64,000 nt of DNA, from NCBI RefSeq assembly GCF_025244865.1, contig NZ_CP104272.1, positions 1,736,001 through 1,800,000 on the forward strand, given 5' to 3'. The first letter of the stretch is position 1, and each line of letters starts with the position of its first letter. Made by a program: the position numbers and the translations under genes. Source of the DNA: Arthrobacter sp. zg-Y1110. Lineage in GTDB: Bacteria; Actinomycetota; Actinomycetes; Actinomycetales; Micrococcaceae. The notes beneath the pieces are model-generated. The model ran no database searches and was not told the origin of the DNA. It saw only the letters and a program-made list of their open reading frames with translations. Shown one piece after another: positions 53,313-62,987 of this stretch.

Positions 53313-54629
53313 CTACGCGTCCTTGCCACGGACCATGCCCAGCAGGCGGTTGAAGATAGCCTCGCCGTCGTCCGCAATTCCGTCGTGGTGGAAATCGGCG
53401 GTTTGCCAGACCTGCAGTCCCTTCACGGCGCCTGCCGTCTCCATGGACAGCTCCCGGTCCACGTAAATGTCGTCCGTGTAGACGGCGGCGGCCACGGGCA
53501 CGGCGTTGCGCGCCAGTTGAGCGGTGTCGTAGAGGGGATCCCAGTCCGGCTTCCGGGCCAGCAGTTCTGCCGTGTCCCGAAGCGGGAGGAGCGCCGGATC
53601 CTCGTCGAAGTACCAGGGGTAGACCATCTCACCGGTGAAGAGCGGTTCCGGGGCCGTGGGTTCGAACTCAGGGAAGGACTTCAGGACGCGCTCCGCGGCC
53701 CAGTTGGTGGCTTCGCCCTGGCCGTAGATGGACTCGTGCATCACCGCGTACAGCGGATTCGGGGCACGGGTGACCAGCCCGTGGACGGCCTCCAGGAAGG
53801 TATCGGAGAGGCGTTCGCCGTCCGGCGTGGGAACGAAGGCTTCCTGCAGCAGGTAATGCAGCCCGTCCACCCGGGTGTTGCCGCCCAGATAAGACCCGGC
53901 CATCTGGAAACGACGCACGGTCAGCCGCTCCCCGGAGGGCAGGAACTCCGGGACCGACTCGAGGTGCCGGGCAATCCGAGTGGTGGTCTCCCGGTCTTCC
54001 GGGTAGCGCCCGAAGTACTCTGCGTTGCGTGCCGCCACCCGCCGGAAGGTTGCCTCGTAGACCCGGTCCGCGGGCCCCGTCAAGGGGGCCAGTCCGCCGG
54101 TAACGAGGCATTCGCGCAGTCCCTCGGGGGCGAAGGAGAGGTAGGTCAGGGTGCAGAAGCCGCCGTAGCTCTGCCCGTAGGTGCTCCACGGACCCGAGCC
54201 CAGGGCCTGCCGGATGAGCTCGGCATCGGCCACAATCGAATCGGCCCGGAAATGGGTGAGATACTCCGCCTGCGCCGCGGCGTCTCCGCGGCGCGGCAGG
54301 GTCTGCCGGTCCGCCGGAGTGGAGAGCCCGGTCCCGCGCTGGTCCAGCATCAGGATCCGGAAGTGCTTGGACGCAGCCTTCGTCCAGCCGCCGAACTGCA
54401 GCAGCCGGTTGCCCTTGCCGCCAGGGCCGCCCTGAAGGTACAGCAGCCACGGCAACTCCTGCGCTTCGGCCGCGGGCAGTTCGGCGTCGACGTATTCGCG
54501 GGCAAAGACGGTAATGGTCTCACCGTCCGGAACCGCGTGGTCCAGCGGCACCGTGAACCAGTGGTCCGTCACGTTCATGCCGCGGACTGGGTAGGTGCGC
54601 GAGGCCGTGTGCGGAACGGCCGCCGTCAC
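53313..54629 (-). CDS. Alpha/beta-hydrolase peptidase (S33, proline iminopeptidase-like)
   Basis: Releases N-terminal residues, usually proline, from peptides. 438 residues: oxyanion loop LQGGPGG, DQRGTGLS, nucleophile elbow GQSYGG and the catalytic His in TADFHHDG near the C-terminus, with a large cap domain between. GTG at 54629 with GGAGG upstream overlaps the stop of the acetyltransferase gene by GTGA. Cytoplasmic. Last gene of the helicase - GNAT - peptidase run. Confidence 0.9.
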   Translation of the reverse strand: MTAAVPHTASRTYPVRGMNVTDHWFTVPLDHAVPDGETITVFAREYVDAELPAAEAQELPWLLYLQGGPGGKGNRLLQFGGWTKAASKHFRILMLDQRGTGLSTPADRQTLPRRGDAAAQAEYLTHFRADSIVADAELIRQALGSGPWSTYGQSYGGFCTLTYLSFAPEGLRECLVTGGLAPLTGPADRVYEATFRRVAARNAEYFGRYPEDRETTTRIARHLESVPEFLPSGERLTVRRFQMAGSYLGGNTRVDGLHYLLQEAFVPTPDGERLSDTFLEAVHGLVTRAPNPLYAVMHESIYGQGEATNWAAERVLKSFPEFEPTAPEPLFTGEMVYPWYFDEDPALLPLRDTAELLARKPDWDPLYDTAQLARNAVPVAAAVYTDDIYVDRELSMETAGAVKGLQVWQTADFHHDGIADDGEAIFNRLLGMVRGKDA

Positions 54630-55114
54630 TTCGCCTCCTCCGGGGAGGCACCGAAGGAGGCCAGCGCGTCCCCGGTGAGCCGGAACGTGGTCCACTCATC
54701 CTGCGGGAGCGCACCAAGGGACTTGTAGAACGCGATGGACGGTTCGTTCCAGTTCAGTACGCACCACTCCACACGGGCGTAGCCGCGTTCGACGGCGATT
54801 TCCGCCAGCGTGCGCAGCAGTGCCTTGCCGATGCCCCCGGCCCGGGCCTCGGGGCGGACATAGAGGTCCTCCAGGTAGATGCCGTGCACACCCTCCCAGG
54901 TGGAGTAGTTCAGGAACCAGAGGGCAAAGCCCTGTATCGCTCCGTGCTCCACCGCCACGTGGGCGAAGATGGCCGGGTGCTCTCCGAAGAGGTTCGCTTC
55001 CAGGGCCTCCACGGTGTTTTTTACCGCGTGCGGCTCTTTTTCGTAGACGGCCAGGTCATGGATCAGCTCGAGGATGACGGGAACGTCTTCTCGACGCGCG
55101 GGACGGATCTGCAT
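54626..55114 (-). CDS. GNAT acetyltransferase (diamine-acetyltransferase-like)
   Basis: 162-residue GNAT enzyme. The acetyl-CoA loop is VRPEARAGGIGKALL and the C-terminal part ARVEWCVLNWNEPSIAFYKSLGA resembles polyamine/diamine N-acetyltransferases, so a spermidine- or diamine-like substrate is plausible. ATG at 55114 lies 7 nt after TAGGCT (reverse strand), whose bases overlap the helicase stop codon. Leaderless pattern, so it may have its own promoter inside the upstream gene end. Confidence 0.88.
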   Translation of the reverse strand: MQIRPARREDVPVILELIHDLAVYEKEPHAVKNTVEALEANLFGEHPAIFAHVAVEHGAIQGFALWFLNYSTWEGVHGIYLEDLYVRPEARAGGIGKALLRTLAEIAVERGYARVEWCVLNWNEPSIAFYKSLGALPQDEWTTFRLTGDALASFGASPEEAK

Positions 55115-55124
55115 GCTGCCCAGC

Positions 55125-57671
55125 CTAATCCAGGCGTCCGGCGGTGATCACCTTGATGACGGGGCTGCCGGCTTCATCCGAGGCGGCCAGGTCCACTTCC
55201 GCGGTGATGCCCCAGTCCAGGTGGTTGGCCGGGTCCTTGAAGATCTGCCGGACTTCCCATTTGCCGGGGAGTTCCTTGATGATCAGCAGGTTCGGGCCGC
55301 GGCCGTCGGGTCCGTCGTCGATGTCCTCGTGTTCCTCGAAGTACGCGTCCAGGACCTCCGCCCAGCGGTCGGCGTCCCAGCCGGCGTCGCCGTCGAGCTC
55401 TCCAAGGGCGCGGTCATCCTCGTCCGCAAAAAGCTTCACCCGGGAGAACATCTCGTTGCGCACCATGACCCGGAAGGCCCGTACGTTGGCGGTCAGCCGG
55501 TCCGGAACCGGCGGAAGCACCGGTTCATCCGAGGCGTCGGGGTTGATGCCGTTGGTCAGCTCTTCCCATTCGTCCAGCAGCGAGGAATCGGTCTGGCGGA
55601 CCAGTTCGCCGAGCCACTCGATGATGTCTTCGAGATCTTCGCGGAGCCGTTCCGGCGGCACGGTGTGCAGGAGTGCCTTGTAGGTGTCCGAGAGGTAGCG
55701 CAGCAGCACGCCTTCCGAGCGCGCCAGCGAGTAGAACTGCACGTACTCGCCGAAGCTCATGGCCCGCTCGTACATGTCCCGGACAATCGACTTGGGGCTG
55801 AGTTCGAACTCGCCCAGCCAGGGTGCACCGGAGCGGTACACCTCGAAGGACTGCTCCAGCAGTTCCGCCAGCGGCTGCGGATAGGTGACTTCCTCCAGCA
55901 GGGCCATCCGCTCGTCGTACTCGATGCCCTGGGACTTCATGGCGGCGATCGCTTCGCCGCGGGCCTTCTTCTCCTGGGCGGAGAGGACCTGTCGGGGCTT
56001 TTCCATGATCGCCTCGATCACGGAGACCACGTCCAGTGCGTAGGACGGGCTGTCCGGATCCAGGATCTCCAGGGAGGCCATGGCAAACGGGGACAACGGC
56101 TGGTTGAGGGCGAAGTTCGGCTGCAGGTGCACCTTCAAGCGGACGGTGCGGCCGTCGGCGTCGGGCTCGGGCAGCACTTCGACAATGCCGGCGGTCTTCA
56201 GTTCCCGGTAGATGCTTAGGGCCTTCTTCATCAGGGCCAGCTGGGAGGACCGGGTCTCGTGGTTGTTCGTGAGCAGTTTCTTGGCCGCTGTGAACGGGTC
56301 ACCCGGACGCTCCAGCAGGTTCAGCAGCATGGAGTGGGTGATGTTGAAGCTTGAGGTCAGCGGCTCCGGGGTGCCGTCCACCAGCTTCTCGAAGGTGGGC
56401 TTGCCCCAGGACACAAAGCCGGCCTGCGGTTTTTTCTTCACCACCTGGCGCAGCTTCTTCTGGTCATCACCGAACTTCGCCTGCGCCTTGGCCATGGCCT
56501 TGACGTTTTCGATCACGTGTTCCGGTGCCTGCACGACGACGGTGCCTGCCGTGTCATAGCCGGCCCGCCCGGCGCGTCCGGCGATCTGGTGGAACTCCCG
56601 GACCTTCAGGGGCCGGGTGCGCGTGCCGTCGTACTTTGACAGGGCGGTGATCAGCACGGTGCGGATGGGCACATTGATGCCGACCCCCAGGGTGTCGGTG
56701 CCGCAGATGACCTTAAGCAGGCCGGCCTGTGCCAACTGCTCCACCAGGCGGCGGTACTTGGGCAGCATGCCGGCGTGGTGCACGCCGATGCCGTGCCGGA
56801 CCAGCCGGTTCAGGGTCTTGCCGAAGCCGGGAGCGAACCGGAAGCCGGCAATCAGCTCGCCGATCTTGTCCTTTTCCTCGCGGGTGCAGACGTTGATGCT
56901 CATCAGGGCCTGGGCCCGGTCAATGGCTTCGATCTGGGAAAAGTGCACTACGTAGACCGGCACCTGCTTGGTGGCCAGCAGCTCCTCCAGGGATTCCTGG
57001 ACCGGGGTCTCCACGTAGTAGTAATGCAGGGGGATGGGCCGCTGCACGGAGGAGACCGTGACGGTGTCCCGGTTGGTGAGCTCGCTGAGCTCGTTCGCGA
57101 TCCGGGTCATATCGCCCAGCGTGGCGGACATCAGCAGGAACTGGGCCTGCGGCAGCTCCAGCAGCGGAACCTGCCAGGCCCAGCCGCGCTGCGGGTCCGA
57201 GTAGAAATGGAACTCATCCATGATCACGGTGCCCAGGTCCGCGTCGGGGCCTTCGCGCAGGGCAATGTTGGCCAGGATCTCCGCGGTGCAGCAGATGATC
57301 GGGGCGTCCTTGTTCACGGAGGAGTCACCGGTGACCATGCCGACGTTCTCGGCGCCGAAAATCTCGCACAGTGCGAAGAACTTCTCGGAGACCAGGGCCT
57401 TGATGGGGGCGGTGTAGTAACTGCGCTCATCGTGCGCCATGGCATGGAAATGCGCAGCAATCGCCACCATGGACTTGCCGGAACCGGTGGGGGTGGCCAG
57501 GATGACGTTGTTCCCCGTCACCAGCTCCATCACTGCCTCGTCCTGCGCCGGGTACAGCGACATGCCCCGGCTCTCCACCCACTCCAGGAAGGACGTGTAG
57601 GTCTCGTCGGGATCGATGGTGCGGGTGCTGGACGGGCCGGAGGCAAGCTGCTCAAGAAGTTTCATGTCCAT
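55125..57671 (-). CDS. Ski2-like DEAD/DEAH helicase (DUF3516 type)
   Basis: 848-residue RNA/DNA helicase. RecA domain 1 has motif I ATPTGSGKS, motif Ia APIKALVSEK, DEFH (motif II) and SATLGD (motif III); RecA domain 2 has TDTLGVGINVP and HQIAGRAGRAGYDT (motif VI). A long C-terminal part (about 450-848) resembles the actinobacterial DUF3516 region. The Ski2 grouping is by motif similarity, and the role is probably RNA processing. Start at 57671; the ATG at 57665 lies closer to the leaderless spacing after TAGTCT (57675-57680). Confidence 0.87.
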   Translation of the reverse strand: MDMKLLEQLASGPSSTRTIDPDETYTSFLEWVESRGMSLYPAQDEAVMELVTGNNVILATPTGSGKSMVAIAAHFHAMAHDERSYYTAPIKALVSEKFFALCEIFGAENVGMVTGDSSVNKDAPIICCTAEILANIALREGPDADLGTVIMDEFHFYSDPQRGWAWQVPLLELPQAQFLLMSATLGDMTRIANELSELTNRDTVTVSSVQRPIPLHYYYVETPVQESLEELLATKQVPVYVVHFSQIEAIDRAQALMSINVCTREEKDKIGELIAGFRFAPGFGKTLNRLVRHGIGVHHAGMLPKYRRLVEQLAQAGLLKVICGTDTLGVGINVPIRTVLITALSKYDGTRTRPLKVREFHQIAGRAGRAGYDTAGTVVVQAPEHVIENVKAMAKAQAKFGDDQKKLRQVVKKKPQAGFVSWGKPTFEKLVDGTPEPLTSSFNITHSMLLNLLERPGDPFTAAKKLLTNNHETRSSQLALMKKALSIYRELKTAGIVEVLPEPDADGRTVRLKVHLQPNFALNQPLSPFAMASLEILDPDSPSYALDVVSVIEAIMEKPRQVLSAQEKKARGEAIAAMKSQGIEYDERMALLEEVTYPQPLAELLEQSFEVYRSGAPWLGEFELSPKSIVRDMYERAMSFGEYVQFYSLARSEGVLLRYLSDTYKALLHTVPPERLREDLEDIIEWLGELVRQTDSSLLDEWEELTNGINPDASDEPVLPPVPDRLTANVRAFRVMVRNEMFSRVKLFADEDDRALGELDGDAGWDADRWAEVLDAYFEEHEDIDDGPDGRGPNLLIIKELPGKWEVRQIFKDPANHLDWGITAEVDLAASDEAGSPVIKVITAGRLD

Positions 57672-57734
57672 ACCAGACTAACGGGGCCGTGCCGCTCCCG
57701 TTTTCCGCGGGGTGCGGCGGCTAGGCTCGGGGCC

Positions 57735-58514
57735 ATGAAATGGGATCCCGAAAAGTACACACAGTTCTCCTCGCACCGCGACCGCCCGTTCTTCGACCTC
57801 ACGGCCCGGGTAGCTGCTTCTTCTCCCGCGCGTGTGGTGGACCTGGGCTGCGGCACGGGCGTCCTCACCGCCGCACTCGCTGCCCGCTGGCCGCAGGCGC
57901 AGGTCACCGGCGTCGATTCCTCGGAGGAGATGATCGCCTCGGCCCGCGCATTGGAGGGCGCGCCGTCGAACCTGGACTTCGTACAGGGCCGGATCGAGGA
58001 CTGGGAACCGGAGCCCGGCACGGACGTGGTGGTGTCCAACGCCGCACTGCAGTGGGTGCCGGGTCACCAGGAGCTCCTGCGCCGCTGGGCCAAGCAGCTC
58101 GACGACGGCGCCTGGCTGGCGGTGCAGGTCCCCGGCAACTTCACTGCACCTTCCCATGTGCTGATGCGGGAACTGGCGGCGAGCGCCGCCTGGGCCCCGA
58201 AGCTGGAGGGGGTGCTGCGCCATGCCGACGCCGTGGACGAGCCCGGGGACTACCTGGCCCTCTTCACCGAGGCCGGATTCGAAGCGGATGTCTGGGAGAC
58301 CAGCTACGCCCAGGTCCTGGCCGGTGAGGACCCGGTGCTGGAATGGGTACGCGGCACCGCCCTGCGTCCGGTCATCGACGCCTTGTCCGCCGAGGACTTC
58401 GCCGCTTTCGAAACCGAATACGCGGCGCTGCTGCGCCAGGCCTATCCGCGGCAGGCCTGGGGAACCGTTTTCCCGTTCCGGCGCCTGTTTATGGTGGGGC
58501 GGAAAAAGGCCTAG
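57735..58514 (+). CDS. tam: Trans-aconitate 2-methyltransferase
   Basis: SAM-dependent O-methyltransferase that methylates trans-aconitate and so prevents inhibition of aconitase. 259 residues with the family start MKWDPEKYTQFSSHRDRPFF, SAM loop VDLGCGTG, GVDSSEEMI and SNAALQWV. ATG at 57735, 7 nt after TAGGCT, no Shine-Dalgarno. Divergent from the helicase, convergent with the metallo-hydrolase 21 bp beyond. Confidence 0.92.
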   Translation: MKWDPEKYTQFSSHRDRPFFDLTARVAASSPARVVDLGCGTGVLTAALAARWPQAQVTGVDSSEEMIASARALEGAPSNLDFVQGRIEDWEPEPGTDVVVSNAALQWVPGHQELLRRWAKQLDDGAWLAVQVPGNFTAPSHVLMRELAASAAWAPKLEGVLRHADAVDEPGDYLALFTEAGFEADVWETSYAQVLAGEDPVLEWVRGTALRPVIDALSAEDFAAFETEYAALLRQAYPRQAWGTVFPFRRLFMVGRKKA

Positions 58515-58535
58515 CAACTCCGAAGAGCACGGCAG

Positions 58536-59174
58536 CTACCAGCCGCGTTCCTTCCATTCCCGCAGGTGCGGACGCTCGGCGCCCAACGTGGTGCCGGCCC
58601 CGTGTCCCGGGTGCACCACGGTGTCATCCGGCAGATAATCGAACACACGTTCGAATACGTCCTGATACAGCTGTGCAAAACGTTCCGGGTCCTTCTGCGT
58701 GTTGCCCAGCCCGCCGGGAAAGAGGGAATCCCCGGTAAACAGGTGGGCGGGACCGTGCGGGTCCCGGTAGAGCAGGGCCACGGAGCCCGGGGTGTGGCCG
58801 CGCAGCGAGATCGCCTCCAGCTCAAAGTCGGGGAACGTGCCGGTGTCCCCGTGGTCCAGGGGAACAGTCGTGGGTACCTCAATGTCGGGGATGTCCGCCG
58901 TGCCGGCTGCGGTCCTCGCACCGGTGGCCGCCACCGTTTCGGCGAGCGCCCGGACGTGGTCCCAGTGGCTGTGCGTGGTGATGACCAGTTCCAGCTTCGC
59001 CGGTACCGCGGCGTCCTGCGCCCCGTCGGCCAGCAGCCGCTCGATGGCCGGGAAGTCGGCGGCGGCGTCGATAAGCACCTGCGCACCGGACGCCTTCCCG
59101 GTGAGCAGGTAGACGTTGTTGTCCATTTCGCTGACGGACACGCTGCGGATAGTGATGTTCTCCAGATCCTCCAT
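58536..59174 (-). CDS. MBL-fold hydrolase (glyoxalase II-like)
   Basis: 212-residue metallo-beta-lactamase fold with the metal site THSHWDH, the ligands HTPGS and DSLF, and a GHGAGT loop. Probably a hydroxyacylglutathione hydrolase-like thioesterase or related enzyme acting on another thiol. ATG at 59174 lies 6 nt after TACACT (reverse strand). A gene of this type at the same place and orientation before uvrA is conserved in mycobacteria. Confidence 0.89.
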   Translation of the reverse strand: MEDLENITIRSVSVSEMDNNVYLLTGKASGAQVLIDAAADFPAIERLLADGAQDAAVPAKLELVITTHSHWDHVRALAETVAATGARTAAGTADIPDIEVPTTVPLDHGDTGTFPDFELEAISLRGHTPGSVALLYRDPHGPAHLFTGDSLFPGGLGNTQKDPERFAQLYQDVFERVFDYLPDDTVVHPGHGAGTTLGAERPHLREWKERGW

Positions 59175-59233
59175 GCCGCCAGTGTAGCGATCCGGCCCCG
59201 GCATCGCCCCGGGACACCAGTCTTACCCGGGTA

Positions 59234-59262
59234 TTGTCTGCGCTCGCGGACGGGCGTAGGTT
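59234..59262 (+). promoter_or_regulatory. ABC exporter promoter, leaderless type
   Basis: TTGTCT (59234-59239), 17 bp, TAGGTT (59257-59262), then 6 nt to the ATG at 59269. Good -35 and -10 with a start codon at +1. Confidence 0.7.
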
Positions 59263-59268
59263 GCAAGG

Positions 59269-61002
59269 ATGCTTCTGAGGCTGGTCCGGGAAAACCTGGC
59301 CCCCTATAAAGGCGCGGTGGCCGCCGTCGTTCTCCTGCAGCTGCTGCAGACCGTCGCCACGCTGTATCTCCCTACCCTCAATGCGGACATCATTGACCGC
59401 GGCGTGGTCACCGGGGATACGGGCGTCATCATGCAGGTGGGCGGCTGGATGCTTGCCGTCACGGCGGGCCAGGTCCTGTGTTCCGTTTCGGCCACCTATC
59501 TGGCTTCGCGGGTGGCCATGAGCGCCGGCCGCAATATCCGGGCCGCGCTGTTCACCAACGTGGAGACCTTTTCCTCCCGGGAAGTCGGCCTGTTCGGGCC
59601 GCCGTCGCTGATCACCCGGACCACCAATGACGTGCAGCAGGTGCAGATGACCCTGCTGATGACCTTCACCATGATGGTTTCGGCTCCCATCATGGGAGTG
59701 GGCGGGGTACTGCTGGCATTGAACCAGGACATACCGCTCTCCGGCATCCTGCTGTTGATCCTGCCTGCACTGTTCCTGGTGATCGGGCTGGTGCTGAAGC
59801 GCCTGATTCCCCTGTTCCGCCGGGCCCAGCGGCAGATCGACCGGGTCAACTCGGTCCTGCGGGAACAGATCATGGGTATCAGCGTCATCCGCGCGTTCAT
59901 CCGGGAGCACTCCGAGCAGGAACGCTTCGCCGGGGCGAACAGGGACCTCACCTCCACGCAGCTGCGGGTGAGCCAGCTGCTGGCCCTGCTGTTTCCCGCC
60001 GCCATGCTGGTCGCCAACCTCGCCACGGTCGCGGTGATCTGGTTCGGTGCCTTCCGGATTGACGCCGGGCAGATGCAGATCGGCGCACTTACGGCGTTTA
60101 TTGCCTACATCATGCAGATCCTGATGGCGGTGATGATGTCCATGTTCATGGTCATGATGCTGCCCCGCGCAGCGGTCTGCGCCGAACGGATCTTCGAGGT
60201 GCTGGATACCCGTACCAGCGTTGCGGATGCTCCCGGGGCGGGGACGCTGGCGTACGACGGCGGACGGCTCACCTTTACCGACGTCGGGTACAGCTACCCG
60301 GGCGCGGAGGATCCGGTGCTGTTCAACCTCAGCTTCGAGGCCCTGCCCGGGGAGACCACGGCCATCATCGGTTCCACGGGGGCGGGGAAGACCACGCTGC
60401 TCAACCTGGTCCCGCGGCTGCTCGACTCCACGTCCGGCAGCATCGCCGTCGACGGGCAGGACATTGCCGGGGTTACCCTCTCCTCGCTGCGCCGCGGTAT
60501 CGGGCTGGTGCCCCAGCGGGCCTACCTCTTCAGCGGCACCATCGCCTCGAACCTGCGCTTCGGCCGGCCGGACGCCACCGACGCCGAACTCTGGGAAGCC
60601 TTGGAGACCGCCCAGGCGGCGGACTTCGTCCGGACTGCCGAGGGAGGACTGGACCACCAGGTGGAACAGGGCGGAGCCAACTTCTCCGGGGGACAGCGGC
60701 AACGCCTCGCGATTGCCCGGGCCCTGGTGGTCCGGCCGTCCATCTACCTCTTCGACGACAGCTTCTCCGCCCTCGACTTCGCCACGGATGCCCGGCTCCG
60801 GGCGGCGCTCAAGCCGCAGACCCGGGATGCCACGGTAATTGTCGTGGCACAGCGGGTGAACACCATTACCGACGCCGCGAAGATCCTGGTGCTGGAAGAG
60901 GGCCGGATCGTGGGTCAGGGAACCCATGCGGAGCTGATGGGGTCCTCGGACACCTACCGGGAAATCGTCGCTTCACAGCTGACCGCGGAGGAAGTGGCAT
61001 GA
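59269..61002 (+). CDS. Heterodimeric ABC exporter, degenerate-site subunit
   Basis: 577-residue half-transporter: six-helix membrane domain then ATPase. Walker A is GSTGAGKT and the signature is FSGGQ. The Walker B ends in FDDS, where the catalytic Glu is replaced by Asp, and the switch His is Gln (VVAQRV). This subunit therefore carries the degenerate nucleotide site, as in BmrC and TM287. It pairs with the next gene, which it overlaps by ATGA. Exported substrate unknown, but such pairs often move drugs or lipids. Confidence 0.9.
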   Translation: MLLRLVRENLAPYKGAVAAVVLLQLLQTVATLYLPTLNADIIDRGVVTGDTGVIMQVGGWMLAVTAGQVLCSVSATYLASRVAMSAGRNIRAALFTNVETFSSREVGLFGPPSLITRTTNDVQQVQMTLLMTFTMMVSAPIMGVGGVLLALNQDIPLSGILLLILPALFLVIGLVLKRLIPLFRRAQRQIDRVNSVLREQIMGISVIRAFIREHSEQERFAGANRDLTSTQLRVSQLLALLFPAAMLVANLATVAVIWFGAFRIDAGQMQIGALTAFIAYIMQILMAVMMSMFMVMMLPRAAVCAERIFEVLDTRTSVADAPGAGTLAYDGGRLTFTDVGYSYPGAEDPVLFNLSFEALPGETTAIIGSTGAGKTTLLNLVPRLLDSTSGSIAVDGQDIAGVTLSSLRRGIGLVPQRAYLFSGTIASNLRFGRPDATDAELWEALETAQAADFVRTAEGGLDHQVEQGGANFSGGQRQRLAIARALVVRPSIYLFDDSFSALDFATDARLRAALKPQTRDATVIVVAQRVNTITDAAKILVLEEGRIVGQGTHAELMGSSDTYREIVASQLTAEEVA

Positions 61003-62978
61003 GTACACCGGGGGTACGGGGACGCCCGGGAGCTGCCGCAACCGTCAAGCCGGAGAACTTCGCCGCCAGTGTCCGTCGGATCCTGGCGCTGATGGCACCG
61101 GACCGGGTACGGGTAGCGGCGGTACTGGTTGCCGCCGTCGTCTCCGTGGCGCTCGCCGTCAGCGCGCCACGGATCCTCGGGGAGGCCACCAACGTCATCT
61201 TCGACGGCTTCATCGGTCAGGGCCTGCCCGCAGGGATGTCCAAGGAGGCACAGGTCCAGGCGCTGCGGGACTCGGGGGAGCGGGAACTGGCGGACATGCT
61301 CGCGGCGATGGATGTGGTCCCGGGGCAGGGACTGGACTTCGGCAGGCTGGCGGGGATCCTGCTCGGCGTGCTGGGCATCTATCTGGCGGCCTTCGCGTTC
61401 GGCTGGTTCCAGGCACGGGTGACCGCCCGCATTGTGCAGAACGCCATGTACCGGCTGCGCCGCGACGTCGACGGCAAACTGTTCCGCCTGCCCATGTCCC
61501 ACTTCCAGCAGCAATCGCGGGGAGACGTCCTCAGCCGGGTCACCAACGACATCGACAACCTGGCCCAGACGCTCTCCCAGAGCCTGACCCAGATCATCAC
61601 CTCGGTCCTGACCATCGTGGGCGTGCTCGCAATGATGGTTTCCATCTCCCCGCTGCTGGCACTGATCGCCGTGATTACCGTGCCCGTCTCGGCGCTGGTC
61701 ACCGTCCTCATTGCCCGGCGCTCGCAGGCAGAGTTCAAGACCCAGTGGAAGTCCACCGGCGAGGTAAACGGCTATATCGAGGAAATGTTCACCGGCCAGG
61801 ACGTGGTGAAGGCCTTCGGCCAGCAGGAGCGGGTCATCGAAGGCTTTGCCCCCGCCAACAACCGTTTGTACCGCTCCGCCTTCCGCGCCCAGTTCGTTTC
61901 GGGCATCATCATGCCGGCCATGATGTTCATCTCGAACCTGAATTACGTGGCCGTGGCGGTTGTCGGCGGCCTGCAGGTCGCCAACGGGCAGCTGTCCATC
62001 GGCGGCGTGCAGGCCTTCGTGCAGTACAGCCGACAGTTCAGCCAGCCGCTGGGACAGCTTGGCGGGCTGATCAACATGCTCCAGTCCGGCGTCGCGTCCG
62101 CCGAACGGGTGTTCGCCCTCCTTGACGCGAAGGAACAAGAACCGGACCCTTCCCGGCCCGACCACCTGAAGGCGGTGCGGGGGCGGGTGGCCTTCGAAGA
62201 CGTCTCCTTCAGCTACAGCCCCGATGCGCCGTTGATCCGGAACCTGTCCTTCACCGCGGAGCCCGGGCAGACCGTGGCCATCGTGGGTCCCACCGGTGCC
62301 GGCAAGACCACGCTGGTCAACCTGCTGATGCGTTTCTACGAGGTGGACGCGGGCCGCATCACCATTGACGGCATCGACATTGCCCGGCTCCGCCGCGAGG
62401 ACCTGCGCGGACACATCGGCATGGTGCTCCAGGACGCCTGGCTGTTCGAGGGCACGGTGCGGGAGAACCTGGCCTACGGCGCACCCGGCGCAACCGAGGA
62501 GCAGATTGTCGAGGCGGCGCAGGCCACCCACGTGGACCACTTCGTCCGGTCCCTGCCGGAGGGTTACGACACCGTGCTCGGGTACGACGGCGGGGCGCTC
62601 AGCCAGGGCCAGCGGCAACTGCTGACGATCGCCCGGGCCTGGCTTTCGAACCCGTCCATCCTGGTGCTGGACGAAGCGACCAGTTCCGTGGACACTCGCA
62701 CGGAAATCGCCATCCGGCTGGCGATGAACGCCCTGCGGCAGGACCGCACCAGCTTCGTGATTGCCCACCGCCTGTCCACCATCCGGGACGCGGACATCAT
62801 CCTGGTGGTGCGGGACGGGCAGATCGTGGAGCAGGGAACCCATGATGCACTGCTGGAGGCCGAGGGGTTCTACACCGAGCTCTACCGTTCACAGTTCGCC
62901 GGACCGGCACAGGATGGCGCGGCGGGTGGCGCGGCGGTGGCCGACGTGCCGGCGCCTGCCGATCCGGCCGGGCACTAG
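60999..62978 (+). CDS. Heterodimeric ABC exporter, consensus-site subunit
   Basis: 659-residue half-transporter. Membrane domain, then ATPase with Walker A GPTGAGKT, signature LSQGQ, Walker B LDEATSS (catalytic Glu present) and switch His in VIAHRLST. The N-terminus has an extra loop of about 60 residues between helices 1 and 2, and the C-tail is Ala/Gly/Pro-rich. Partner of the preceding subunit in a BmrCD/TM287-288-like exporter. Confidence 0.92.
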   Translation: MSTPGVRGRPGAAATVKPENFAASVRRILALMAPDRVRVAAVLVAAVVSVALAVSAPRILGEATNVIFDGFIGQGLPAGMSKEAQVQALRDSGERELADMLAAMDVVPGQGLDFGRLAGILLGVLGIYLAAFAFGWFQARVTARIVQNAMYRLRRDVDGKLFRLPMSHFQQQSRGDVLSRVTNDIDNLAQTLSQSLTQIITSVLTIVGVLAMMVSISPLLALIAVITVPVSALVTVLIARRSQAEFKTQWKSTGEVNGYIEEMFTGQDVVKAFGQQERVIEGFAPANNRLYRSAFRAQFVSGIIMPAMMFISNLNYVAVAVVGGLQVANGQLSIGGVQAFVQYSRQFSQPLGQLGGLINMLQSGVASAERVFALLDAKEQEPDPSRPDHLKAVRGRVAFEDVSFSYSPDAPLIRNLSFTAEPGQTVAIVGPTGAGKTTLVNLLMRFYEVDAGRITIDGIDIARLRREDLRGHIGMVLQDAWLFEGTVRENLAYGAPGATEEQIVEAAQATHVDHFVRSLPEGYDTVLGYDGGALSQGQRQLLTIARAWLSNPSILVLDEATSSVDTRTEIAIRLAMNALRQDRTSFVIAHRLSTIRDADIILVVRDGQIVEQGTHDALLEAEGFYTELYRSQFAGPAQDGAAGGAAVADVPAPADPAGH

Positions 62979-62987
62979 CATTGCACC

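Noticed and set aside
58879..62843. Long antisense frames across both ABC exporter genes
   Set aside because: Composition artefact; the sense strand has all ATPase motifs.
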